A stretch of DNA of 64,000 nucleotides from CALCMJ01 sp964475415 (lineage in GTDB: Bacteria; Bacteroidota; Bacteroidia; Chitinophagales; Saprospiraceae), in NCBI GenBank assembly GCA_964475415.1, contig CAYYWZ010000008.1, positions 1-64,000 on the forward strand, written 5' to 3'. Positions 27,727 to 36,638 of this stretch are shown here, piece after piece (position 1 is the first letter of the stretch; every line of letters starts with the position of its first letter). The notes under the pieces are model-generated. The model was not told the DNA's origin and searched no databases. It saw only the letters and a program-made list of their open reading frames with translations. The translations under genes were made by a program, and so were the position numbers.

Positions 27727-30477
27727 ATGCTACGATTTCTGCAAGTTAGTCTTCTCATTTTAACTTCATTTTATCTTCAAGCTCAGATATTGACCCCTGT
27801 CAAATGGTCTTTTGATACAGAAGAACTTGGAAATGATGAATACAATCTAGTATATACAGCAACTATAGATAAAGGATGGACAGTTTATTCTCAGTTCACT
27901 AATGACGAAGGACCTGTACCTACATCGATAGAATATGATAATGGAGAGTTAATTGAAAAAATAGGGAGAGCAGAAGAATTTGGAAAAAAGAAAGAAGGGT
28001 TTGATAAAATATTTGAATTAGATGTAATCAAGTTTTTAGCTGATGAGCCATTTATTATAAAGCAAAAGGTAAAGGTTAAGGATTACACGAAACCGCTAGC
28101 GGGTTATCTTACTTTTATGACCTGTGATAAGAGCAGATGTCTTCCACCTACAGATTTAGATTTTTCTTTTACATTCAAAAAATCTGCCGACAAAGCACCT
28201 TCTGGCACTTCTAGTCTCGAGGCAACTCCAGCAGAAAAGAAAGAACAAATAGTAGAAACGAAAAAAGTAGAAACCGTAAAACAGCAAGCACAGGCTGCGG
28301 CACCAACTACGCAATCCACATCTACAGCAATACAGAATAATGTTTCAGCTGTAAAAGAAAAAAAGGTACCGACTGAATTTGCGAGTAGCAACATCCCTGA
28401 TGAAAAAGAAGAAGTAAGCAAAGTAGCTCCAGTATCACAAAGCAATAAAGTTGCAGGTTTAGTATCAGCGGGACAGCCTACTAAAGATAATCCAGTCATA
28501 TGGAATTTTAGTATAGAAGATCTGGGAAGTAAAGAATATAATCTCGTATATACGGCTGATATTCATCCTGAGTGGAATGCTTATTCTATGTACACTAATG
28601 ATGATGGTCCTGTACCAACTTATATAGAGTACGAGTCGGAAGGTATAGAACTTCTAGGAAAAGCAGTAGAGTCAGGGGATAGGAAAGAAGGTCCAGATCC
28701 ATTATTTGATAATGTTAATGTTATTAAGTTCTACGGAGGTACTCCCTTTGTTATCAAGCAAAAAATAAAAGTGGACAATCCTAGTACACCTATAATGGGT
28801 TATCTAGAATATATGGCCTGCGATAAGGCTCATTGTCTACCACCTCAGCCGATAGATTTTCAGTTTGTTCCTGCTTTAGGACTTGCTAAGGAAAGATCAC
28901 TAGCAGAAGATATCGCAACAGGAGTTGTAGCAGTTTCAGCAAACTTAGATGGCGATTATATAGATCAAGAAATCTCTGCCTTGAGAGAAACCTTTGTTAC
29001 GCCCTTAGGAGATTGTGGAACAGTCGAAGAAAGAAGTGGATTACACTGGTCATTTTTATTTGGATTCTTAGGCGGTTTGTTAGCCTTATTGACACCTTGT
29101 GTATTTCCTATGATTCCGCTTACTGTAAGTTTTTTTACAAAAGACACGAAGAGAAAGGGATGGGTTAATGGAGTTTTATACGGATTATCTATCATAGTTA
29201 TCTATGTTGCATTAGGACTTATGATTACTGCATTCTTTGGTGATGAAGCATTGAATCGGTTGTCAACTAACTGGATAGCTAATACCGCTTTCTTTGTGAT
29301 ATTTATCATTTTCGCATTTTCCTTTTTTGGATTTTACGAAATACAATTACCTAACTCATGGGCCAACAAGAGTGATAGTATGGCTGATAAAGGTGGATTA
29401 ATAGGAATATTTTTTATGGCCTTCACTTTAGCGTTAGTTTCGTTTTCTTGTACAGGACCGATTATAGGAACAGCTATTGTTTCTTCGGCCACAAGTAAGC
29501 TAGGTCCCTTTATTGTCATGCTTGGATTTTCGTTAGCGTTGGCCTTGCCTTTTGGTGTTTTTGCGGCTATTCCAGCTTTACTTAATAGTCTACCTAAGTC
29601 AGGAAGTTGGATGACTTCTGTTAAAGTAGTACTAGGTTTTCTAGAACTAGCACTGGCCTTTAAATTCTTATCTGTAGCTGATATGACGAATCACTGGGGA
29701 TTCCTTAAGTATGAATTATTTATGGGATTATGGGTGGTAATATTTGCAGCCATGACCTTGTATCTTTTTGGGTTTATAAAGTTTCCGCATGATAGTCCGC
29801 TTAAGAAATTATCACCTGCTAGGTGGGCCTTTGCGCTTAGCTCTCTTGCAGCGACGGTATATCTTGCTACAGGATTTATGTATAGCGATACCATAAAAAG
29901 TTATGAATCTAAAGCGCTCATGAGTGGTATATCTCCACCGTCTAACTATAATTTTTTCTTGCCAGAACCTGAGGTAGATCCAGAAATGAAAAAACGATTT
30001 CCTTCATTTTCTAAGTGTGCTAACAATATAGATTGTTTTAAGGATTATTATGAAGGTATGAGTTACGCTAGGGAAATCAATAAGCCGGCGCTTATAGATA
30101 TGACAGGACATGGATGTGTAAATTGTAGAAAAACAGAAGAACATATCTGGGTGAGAGATAATATAAGGAATAAGCTGAATAATGATTTTGTTTTGATATC
30201 CCTCTATGTGGATGATGACAAAAAATTAGACAAGACTTACATCTCTAAGAAGCGTCAGAAGAAACTTAGAAATGTAGGAAATAAGTGGGCAGATTTTCAG
30301 ATTATAAATTTTGAACAGAACTCGCAGCCACTATATATTATGGTTACACCAGATGAGGAAGTGATTGCAGCGCCTAGAGGATATGAATCAGGAGCTAGTG
30401 GTTACAACGAATATCTAGAATGTGGACTACAGACTTATGAAAAAGTAAAAGGGCCAATAGGGCAGTTGTTGAAATAA
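27727..30477 (+). CDS. DsbD-family thiol:disulfide interchange protein with two N-terminal domains
   Basis: 916 residues. Order: signal peptide (LLILTSFYLQAQ); first DsbD-N-like domain about 22-145 (FMTCDKSRCLPPT); a Lys/Glu/Ala-rich linker about 150-250; a second DsbD-N-like domain about 255-385 (YMACDKAHCLPPQ); an eight-helix membrane domain about 440-700 with the redox cysteines in LTPCVFPMIPLTV (about 458) and FSCTGPIIGTA (about 574); a C-terminal thioredoxin-like domain with CVNC (about 797). It carries electrons from the cytoplasm to periplasmic thiols, for example for cytochrome maturation or disulfide repair. A single N-terminal domain is usual; two here plus the free copy upstream is notable. 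Confidence 0.92.
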   Translation: MLRFLQVSLLILTSFYLQAQILTPVKWSFDTEELGNDEYNLVYTATIDKGWTVYSQFTNDEGPVPTSIEYDNGELIEKIGRAEEFGKKKEGFDKIFELDVIKFLADEPFIIKQKVKVKDYTKPLAGYLTFMTCDKSRCLPPTDLDFSFTFKKSADKAPSGTSSLEATPAEKKEQIVETKKVETVKQQAQAAAPTTQSTSTAIQNNVSAVKEKKVPTEFASSNIPDEKEEVSKVAPVSQSNKVAGLVSAGQPTKDNPVIWNFSIEDLGSKEYNLVYTADIHPEWNAYSMYTNDDGPVPTYIEYESEGIELLGKAVESGDRKEGPDPLFDNVNVIKFYGGTPFVIKQKIKVDNPSTPIMGYLEYMACDKAHCLPPQPIDFQFVPALGLAKERSLAEDIATGVVAVSANLDGDYIDQEISALRETFVTPLGDCGTVEERSGLHWSFLFGFLGGLLALLTPCVFPMIPLTVSFFTKDTKRKGWVNGVLYGLSIIVIYVALGLMITAFFGDEALNRLSTNWIANTAFFVIFIIFAFSFFGFYEIQLPNSWANKSDSMADKGGLIGIFFMAFTLALVSFSCTGPIIGTAIVSSATSKLGPFIVMLGFSLALALPFGVFAAIPALLNSLPKSGSWMTSVKVVLGFLELALAFKFLSVADMTNHWGFLKYELFMGLWVVIFAAMTLYLFGFIKFPHDSPLKKLSPARWAFALSSLAATVYLATGFMYSDTIKSYESKALMSGISPPSNYNFFLPEPEVDPEMKKRFPSFSKCANNIDCFKDYYEGMSYAREINKPALIDMTGHGCVNCRKTEEHIWVRDNIRNKLNNDFVLISLYVDDDKKLDKTYISKKRQKKLRNVGNKWADFQIINFEQNSQPLYIMVTPDEEVIAAPRGYESGASGYNEYLECGLQTYEKVKGPIGQLLK

Positions 30478-30499
30478 GTGAAATAAAAACATCGAAATA

Positions 30500-30536
30500 A
30501 AAAACCATATGCTTGTCAAAATGTATATGGTTTTTT
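30500..30536. terminator. Bidirectional terminator between dsbD-type and CotH genes
   Basis: AAAAACCATAT (30500-30510) and ATATGGTTTTT (30525-30535) form an 11-bp stem with a 14-base loop. A-run on the left and T-run on the right allow termination on both strands of the convergent genes. Confidence 0.8.
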
Positions 30537-30567
30537 GTTTTAGGATATCCCCATTGACATAGACATA

Positions 30568-32886
30568 TTAAAAAATACTTATAGGGATGGTTTTAAAATC
30601 ATCATCTTCTGCTGTCATCTTCAGATAGTAAAGACCAGATGCTAGATTACTTATATCATAGGATGCTAAAGATTGTACAATAATGTTTTCTTTCGATAGC
30701 ACCTTCCTTCCGAGAGCATCGTACAATTCTATATTTTTGATAAAACATATTCCGTTTTTGCAGATAATTTGCATGACATCACTAGTAGGATTAGGAACTA
30801 TTTTTATCTCTTCAAACTGGATTTCTGTAATATTGCAAATATCATCAGAACTATCGAGCCCATATAACTCATGTAGTTGTTTTCTGACAATACAGCTCCG
30901 TTCTCTCATAAATACGATCATATCATCCGAGATATCATTTTTCCAGCTAGAGATACTCTCAGGATAATTCCATCTTGTTATATGATCAGCCATACCTTGT
31001 TGGAAAGTGCCTTTCACCATTTCTAGTTGAGTAAGTAAGTCTTCTAGAGAAAAGAAGTTGTCTAACATAAAGATATATCGATCATAGAACTGTTGTCTGA
31101 AAGTTTCATTATCAAATAACTCAACGAAAGGTTCATTAGCACAATGTGGCCCCTGATGATCTAGTTCATTTTCTAGTACCCAAAGAAACATGTTTCTCTC
31201 ATAATCGTCGAATGCAGCATCTAAGTCTTTGATTATCCACTTCCATTTTCCACCTTCTATCTCCGGTCGCCAAAATTCATTATTATTACAAGGCCAATCT
31301 ATATTTCGGAAATAGGTTTCTATGATGATGTAATCTATAAAATTAGCAATATCCATCTGATCATTCACTATAGCATAGTTTGACGGATCAGAAAGGTCAT
31401 TAGACTGCATAAAGGAAACCATATCGAAGTAGTGATTATCCTCTTCCCAATTAAATCTATTTATATCCTCCTTTTCTATTCCAGTATGTCCAGCCAAAAA
31501 CCATTCGTCTACTTTTTCCCTAAGACTGTGCATACCCCAGAATTCACCGTTAAGAAATACCATCACTGGTCTATAGTCTTGCATATGCAGATCTAATGGT
31601 CTTGCAAGCTCCTGGATAAACGCGTCCTTGATAATAGCATCTCCATTCCATGCACCCATAGTTGTACGGAGTAATAATCGTTTATATTTTTGTATTGGAT
31701 TAGTATCAAAAAAAGGATATTCAAAATATTCTTTACCGTAACTATTTCGTGCGTAGAGACGTAAAGATTTTTGAGTACTATGCCTAGTCTTTCCGCCGTG
31801 AGTTCTTATACCAGCATCTTGAGAAAAAATATAATCACCTTTCTCATCGAAGTAGCTAAAGTGGACATCTCTTTCCCATTCTATACCTTTCTGAAAACAG
31901 TTTCCAGACCACTCGGGGTTATCGGGGTCATAATGATCACCAGTTACATAGATCCCGGAAGCATCACTAAAAAAATTATTTTCATCCGTGGTAAGAGAAA
32001 TAACAGGGTAGGGATAATTGTAGAAATCGGCAGGCCCTACAAAATAAGTTTTAGTATAGATAGGACTATTCCTTTGTCCATTTCTGAATGAAGCAAATCG
32101 TACAACATTGCCTTTACTCAGTTTTTCTTGCGGGGATTCCCATGCCTTATATACAATTAGATTTTGGGCAGGTGTGTTTGGAATTTCAGAAAGTGTATTC
32201 TCATCGTTGTTAACATCTTTTATATCTATCGGAGTGACATAAGGAAAACTTTCTGAAGAAGGAATAGAACCATCTAGTGTGTAATAAATTTCGTCTCCGA
32301 GTTGTTCTTCTAAGGTTAGAGAAAAAGATTCGGTATAAAATCCTGACTCTATATCGCTAGTTACGATGTTATTTTCATTATTCGTTTTTCCGGGAGTTGA
32401 ATTATGGGTCTTTTCCCAGATATCACCACCATCTGGCACCCTTGCATAAGACATATCTTCTGCGAGTGAAATAGCCGATAGTTTATCTATGATCGTACCT
32501 TGATTATCTGATAAGAATAGCGATTCTCCATCAGCTGAGATCTTGAAGTTACTATGGATTTCTCCACCTTGGATAAGATCTTTGTCAGAGGCAATGATCA
32601 TTAGAAATTCCTTAGGAGCAATAGAGATGTCAGGGAACTTCCATTTTTTAAGTTGACTACTATTGTCACTTAGATAGAAATCAGAAAGTTGTATTACTTC
32701 ATTTCCTTTATTATATATTTCTATCCAGTCGCTTGCTTCTCCGAATACGTCTATGTAAGATAATTCGTTATCAGATACTATCTCGTTGATGTAGATGTTT
32801 TGACTAGATATAGAATGACATAGGCAGATTCCTAAGATTAGGAATATAGATTTTGATAATCTATTTATGCCATGGCTATTGTTCAT
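30568..32886 (-). CDS. Secreted CotH-kinase-like protein with lamin-tail domain and T9SS type A signal
   Basis: 772 residues with a signal peptide (IFLILGICLCHSISSQ). A lamin-tail domain follows at about 30-140 (INEIVSDNELSYIDVFGEAS, DWIEIYNKG). Next is a chitobiase C-terminal-like beta domain (SFSLTLEEQLGDEIYYTLDG). A CotH-type kinase core lies around 340-640 (GIRTHGGKTRHSTQKSLRLY, GEFWGMHSLREKVDEWFL, WKWIIKDLDAAFD). The C-terminal type A sorting domain is IVPNPTSDV ... YDALGRKVLS ... LASGLYYLKM. CotH proteins phosphorylate spore-coat proteins in Bacillus; in Bacteroidota the related secreted proteins are of unknown role. The domain order suggests a cell-surface or released protein exported by T9SS. 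Confidence 0.88.
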   Translation of the reverse strand: MNNSHGINRLSKSIFLILGICLCHSISSQNIYINEIVSDNELSYIDVFGEASDWIEIYNKGNEVIQLSDFYLSDNSSQLKKWKFPDISIAPKEFLMIIASDKDLIQGGEIHSNFKISADGESLFLSDNQGTIIDKLSAISLAEDMSYARVPDGGDIWEKTHNSTPGKTNNENNIVTSDIESGFYTESFSLTLEEQLGDEIYYTLDGSIPSSESFPYVTPIDIKDVNNDENTLSEIPNTPAQNLIVYKAWESPQEKLSKGNVVRFASFRNGQRNSPIYTKTYFVGPADFYNYPYPVISLTTDENNFFSDASGIYVTGDHYDPDNPEWSGNCFQKGIEWERDVHFSYFDEKGDYIFSQDAGIRTHGGKTRHSTQKSLRLYARNSYGKEYFEYPFFDTNPIQKYKRLLLRTTMGAWNGDAIIKDAFIQELARPLDLHMQDYRPVMVFLNGEFWGMHSLREKVDEWFLAGHTGIEKEDINRFNWEEDNHYFDMVSFMQSNDLSDPSNYAIVNDQMDIANFIDYIIIETYFRNIDWPCNNNEFWRPEIEGGKWKWIIKDLDAAFDDYERNMFLWVLENELDHQGPHCANEPFVELFDNETFRQQFYDRYIFMLDNFFSLEDLLTQLEMVKGTFQQGMADHITRWNYPESISSWKNDISDDMIVFMRERSCIVRKQLHELYGLDSSDDICNITEIQFEEIKIVPNPTSDVMQIICKNGICFIKNIELYDALGRKVLSKENIIVQSLASYDISNLASGLYYLKMTAEDDDFKTIPISIF

Positions 32887-33209
32887 GTAAACTATTGCTT
32901 TCTCTATTGAATGTATAAGATAGCTTATATATTATGTAAGTTCAAAGAAACTAATTAACTATTATATTTTATAAGACAATTTTACCGCAGAGTAAAGTTA
33001 TGTGCTTTTTTGAGGATTAGATAAGTTTTATGGCTAAGTAAATTAAGGTGTATTATAGATGATAGAAAAGATTACTATAATAAAGCGTCTTATTGCAGAG
33101 CAGAAAAGGATAGACTATAATCATTCAAAAATGGGCATAGGCCTACCTTTTGCTATAGAAAAAGCAATAAAGCACTTATATATCGGATTAAAAACTTCAT
33201 CTTTGCGCC
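32887..33209. other. Intergenic region between CotH and helicase genes
   Basis: 323 bases between divergent genes. A CATCTTTGCG sequence a few bases before the helicase ATG resembles a degenerate -7 box. A plus-strand frame 33059-33223 (54 codons, from ATG) overlaps the helicase start and is not convincing as a gene. No repeat or hairpin stands out. Confidence 0.35.
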
Positions 33210-35003
33210 ATGAATTCATTTAAAGAGTCAGGTCTAAGACCAGAGATTATCAAGGCGATAGATGAAATGGGGTTTGTTAAGCCGACTACTATACAGGAAA
33301 AAGCGATTCCTAAACTTCTAGAATCTGAAAGGGATCTTATCGGTCTTGCTCAGACGGGGACAGGAAAAACTGCTGCTTTTAGTCTTCCATTACTACATAA
33401 AGTAGATGAGAATAACAAAAGTGTGCAGATGATCGTTCTTTGTCCTACCAGAGAATTATGTCTCCAAATTGCAAAAAATATCAAAGACTATTCTAAGTAT
33501 TTGAAAGCTATAAATGTAGCAGCAGTTTATGGAGGTGCTAATATTTCTGATCAGATAAGAGAAATTAAGAGAGGTGCACAGATTATTGTAGGAACGCCTG
33601 GTAGAACTGTGGATCTAATAAAGAGAAAGCGACTTAACTTAGAAAATATAAATTGGCTTGTTCTAGATGAAGCTGATGAGATGCTTTCTATGGGATTCAA
33701 AGAAGAGCTCAATGAAATATTAGGAGCCACTAATAGTGAAAAGCAAGTGCTACTATTTTCTGCAACCATGCCTAAGCAAATGGTAAAGATTGCTAGAAAA
33801 TATATGAAGGACCCTATAGAGGTTTCTTCTGGTGATATGCAGGTAAGTACAACAGATGTCAAGCACGGATATTATATCGTCAACGCTCGAGATCGATACG
33901 AAGCGCTGAAGAGAATTGCTGATATCAATCCAGATATATATGCTATCATTTTTTGCAGAACGAGAGCTGGTACTAAGGAGGTTGCAGAAAAACTCAATGC
34001 AGATGGGTATAGCTCTGATGCTATACATGGGGATCTTTCTCAGGCGCAGAGAGATTATGTGATGAACAAATTCAAGACGAAACAATTGCAATTACTGGTT
34101 GCTACAGATGTAGCTGCTAGAGGAGTAGATGTCAATAATCTTACCCATGTAATAAATTATAAGCTGCCTGATGAAAATGAAGTGTATGTCCACAGATCAG
34201 GACGAACAGGTAGAGCTGGTAATAAGGGTATCTCTCTTTCTATAATTCACTCTAGGGAAAAAAATAAAATAAGATACCTAGAAAAGAAAATAGGAAATGA
34301 AATAGAGTTGCTGAAGTTACCTACTGGTGAAGAAATATGTGAAAAACAATTATTTAAATTGGTAGATAAAGTAGAGACCATAGATGTCAATGAGGCAGAA
34401 ATAGAAAAATTTCTTCCTTATATCAACAAGAAATTAAACTGGTTATCCAGAGAAGATCTTATAAAGCATTTTGTTTCTGTAGAATTCAATAGATTTCTAA
34501 AGTATTATAAGGATGCGCGAGATCTCAACTACACTGGTAGATCTGATGGGCGTTCTGACGGTAGGGGAGAAAGAGGTAATAGACGCGATAGAGGTGGCAG
34601 AGATAGAGGAGGACGTAATAGAAGTGGCACAAGAGAAGGGCGTAGAGAAGGCCGATCTCGTGACAGAAGGGATGAAGGAGGTAAGCGTGATTACCAAAGA
34701 AATGAAAATCAGACACGTTTCTTTATCAATGTAGGATCAAAACATAAAATTACTGCCGGTAGTCTAATGCAACTTATAAACTCTTCGATGAAAGGAAAGA
34801 CCTTTGATTTTGGTAAGATAGAAATCATGAAACCATTTTCTTTCTTTGAGGTAGATAATGATGTCAAAAAGGATATTGTAAATGCTTTTAAGGATACTAA
34901 GTTTAAAGGGAACAAGGTGATAGTAGAAGAAGCAAAAGAAAAACCTACGGGGAAATCGTCTAAAAGTAAGAAAGGGAAACGTAGAAAAAGAGATAGAGAA
35001 TAA
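33210..35003 (+). CDS. DEAD-box ATP-dependent RNA helicase with RGG-type linker and DbpA-like RNA-binding domain
   Basis: 597 residues. The helicase core shows AQTGTGKT (motif I), PTRELCLQ (Ia), DEAD (II), SAT (III), VATDVAARGVDV (V) and HRSGRTGRAG (VI). Residues about 440-495 are an Arg/Gly/Asp low-complexity linker (GRGERGNRRDRGGRDRGGRN). A DbpA/CsdA-type RNA-binding domain follows (RFFINVGSKHKITAGSLMQL ... IEIMKPFSFFEV), then a Lys/Arg-rich tail. This is the CsdA/DeaD layout: it remodels RNA, typically during ribosome assembly and cold adaptation. It forms a single-gene unit ending in a strong terminator. Confidence 0.93.
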   Translation: MNSFKESGLRPEIIKAIDEMGFVKPTTIQEKAIPKLLESERDLIGLAQTGTGKTAAFSLPLLHKVDENNKSVQMIVLCPTRELCLQIAKNIKDYSKYLKAINVAAVYGGANISDQIREIKRGAQIIVGTPGRTVDLIKRKRLNLENINWLVLDEADEMLSMGFKEELNEILGATNSEKQVLLFSATMPKQMVKIARKYMKDPIEVSSGDMQVSTTDVKHGYYIVNARDRYEALKRIADINPDIYAIIFCRTRAGTKEVAEKLNADGYSSDAIHGDLSQAQRDYVMNKFKTKQLQLLVATDVAARGVDVNNLTHVINYKLPDENEVYVHRSGRTGRAGNKGISLSIIHSREKNKIRYLEKKIGNEIELLKLPTGEEICEKQLFKLVDKVETIDVNEAEIEKFLPYINKKLNWLSREDLIKHFVSVEFNRFLKYYKDARDLNYTGRSDGRSDGRGERGNRRDRGGRDRGGRNRSGTREGRREGRSRDRRDEGGKRDYQRNENQTRFFINVGSKHKITAGSLMQLINSSMKGKTFDFGKIEIMKPFSFFEVDNDVKKDIVNAFKDTKFKGNKVIVEEAKEKPTGKSSKSKKGKRRKRDRE

Positions 35004-35010
35004 TTATATA

Positions 35011-35042
35011 AAAAAGGCGCAGATAATTCTGCGCCTTTTTTT
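35011..35042 (+). terminator. Terminator of the helicase gene
   Basis: AAAAAGGCGCAGA (35011-35023), loop TAAT, TCTGCGCCTTTTT (35028-35040): a perfect 13-bp stem ending in a T run. The A-run on the left may let it work for the convergent pirin gene too. Confidence 0.92.
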
Positions 35043-35096
35043 ACATCCAACAGGTAATAACAAATCTTTATAGATTCACTTAGAGATAATTCTGGT

Positions 35097-35966
35097 TTAA
35101 CGATCTTCGATAAGTACACCCATCTTACCCATCTGATAATCTCTCATAGCTTGTAATATCTCTGTCTCACTATTCATTACAAAAGGTCCTTGTTGTACCA
35201 CTTTTTCTTGAATAGGTTCACCTGCAAGAATAATAAACTGAACATCATCAAGCGCTTCTACAGTTATTGCAGTATCGTTATTCTCAAATACTACCAGTGT
35301 CTTTTCTTCTACTAAACCATAATTAGATATTTTTATCTGACCTCTTATAAGATAGAGAACGCAATTGTAAGATAAAGGTATGTCAAAGGTTTCTTTTGCC
35401 GTTTGTGTCCCTTCACTCCATAATATTTTCAGTTCACTCATGGTTTGCATCTTACTAGAAAGATCATTGTAACTTCCAGCTATTAGACGCGAAACCATCT
35501 TAGAATCAGTAGAGCTAAAATAAGGAAGTTCGACTCTAGGGACATACTGATAGGAGGGTTGTTCCATCTTCCTGTTAGCAGGGGAGTTGATCCAGATTTG
35601 AATAATTTCCTGGCTACCTTTTTTCTCAATTAGATTTTGAGATGGTCTTTCACTATGTATGATTCCTGCTCCTGCATGCATCCACTGAACTTCTCCTTTC
35701 TTAGCGATCTGATTGTTTCCTCTACTATCTCTATGTTGTAGCTCTCCATCTATAATAAATGTTACAGGCGAAAAACCTCTATGTGGGTGTGGTCCTATTC
35801 CTTGTTGTATAGCTGGTGCATCTGGATTGAAGTTAAAAGTGCCATGATGTAATAGTAGAAATGGATCTACCATCTCTACTTTTTGTGTGGGCAGAGCTTG
35901 CTTAAGTATGGTGCCTCCCATATTTATATCAAAAGCAGGTATGAGGTATTTTACGTTTTTGTGCAT
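35097..35966 (-). CDS. Pirin family protein (bicupin)
   Basis: 289 residues of the pirin fold. The metal-binding cupin shows GPHPHRGFSPVTFIIDGELQ (His60 and His62) and EVQWMHAGAGIIHSE, supplying the third His and the Glu. The usual NPFLLLHHG-like pattern is here DPFLLLHHGTFNF. Pirins bind iron; some have quercetin 2,3-dioxygenase activity and others act as redox-sensitive regulators. Nothing here decides between these. It lies 96 bp downstream of the uracil-DNA-glycosylase-like gene on the same strand and may share its transcript. Confidence 0.9.
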   Translation of the reverse strand: MHKNVKYLIPAFDINMGGTILKQALPTQKVEMVDPFLLLHHGTFNFNPDAPAIQQGIGPHPHRGFSPVTFIIDGELQHRDSRGNNQIAKKGEVQWMHAGAGIIHSERPSQNLIEKKGSQEIIQIWINSPANRKMEQPSYQYVPRVELPYFSSTDSKMVSRLIAGSYNDLSSKMQTMSELKILWSEGTQTAKETFDIPLSYNCVLYLIRGQIKISNYGLVEEKTLVVFENNDTAITVEALDDVQFIILAGEPIQEKVVQQGPFVMNSETEILQAMRDYQMGKMGVLIEDR

Positions 35967-36062
35967 AGTATTTTCGTTTTGTATAGATTGTAATACTGTT
36001 TTCTACAAAATTGTTTACTTAGATCTTTTTTAGGTAGGTTTTTTAAAATGAAAGGGGTGAGC

Positions 36063-36638
36063 TTAGTTTTTAAGAATTTGGTTGACTGTTTTTTTGAGCT
36101 CAGGTAATACATCTTTTTTAAACCAATTATTCTTTGCCATCCAGATATTGTTTCTAGGAGAAGGATGAGGTAATACGAAATATTCAGGTAGATAATTTAG
36201 ATAGTTTTCTACCGTAGCTGTAAGTGTTTTTTCTGCTTTTTTGCCCAAGTAATAATCCTGAGCATACTTTCCTATGAGTAGAACAAGCTGAACATTTTTC
36301 ATTTTATCTACAACAGCCTGATGCCACAGGGGAGCACATTCTTTTCTAGGAGGTAGATCTCCTGATTTTCCTTTTCCAGGGTAACAAAAGCCCATCGGAA
36401 GAATAGCTATTTTTGTATCATCATAGAATGTTGTATTATCGATACCCATCCAAGAACGAAGATTAGCACCGCTTTTATCATCCCAGGGAATTCCAGTTCT
36501 GTGTACTACGGTTCCTGGTGCTTGTCCTATAATGATAATCTTACTTCTGGCCGTAGCAGATAATATAGGTCTAGGACCTAGATCTAAATGATCTGCACAT
36601 ACAGTACACTTTCTTACTTCTTGTAATAAGATTTTCAT
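36063..36638 (-). CDS. Uracil-DNA glycosylase superfamily protein
   Basis: 191 residues with motif A IIIGQAPGTVVHRTGIPWDD and motif B LPHPSPRNNIW, placing it in the uracil-DNA glycosylase fold. There is one N-terminal CTVC pair rather than a full iron-sulfur set, so it is unlike the classic family 4 enzyme and closer to the small family often annotated simply as UDG-like. It probably removes uracil or another damaged base from DNA. Its ATG overlaps the end of the molybdopterin oxidoreductase gene by four bases, a translational coupling that is hard to explain by function and may be incidental. Confidence 0.85.
   Translation of the reverse strand: MKILLQEVRKCTVCADHLDLGPRPILSATARSKIIIIGQAPGTVVHRTGIPWDDKSGANLRSWMGIDNTTFYDDTKIAILPMGFCYPGKGKSGDLPPRKECAPLWHQAVVDKMKNVQLVLLIGKYAQDYYLGKKAEKTLTATVENYLNYLPEYFVLPHPSPRNNIWMAKNNWFKKDVLPELKKTVNQILKN

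Noticed and set aside
33059..33223. 54-codon plus-strand ORF ahead of the DEAD-box helicase
   Set aside because: It runs through the helicase promoter region and overlaps its start in another frame; no domain, signal or coupling supports it.
36063..36638. Classic family 4 iron-sulfur uracil-DNA glycosylase
   Set aside because: Only one CxxC pair is present; the full four-cysteine set of family 4 is not visible.
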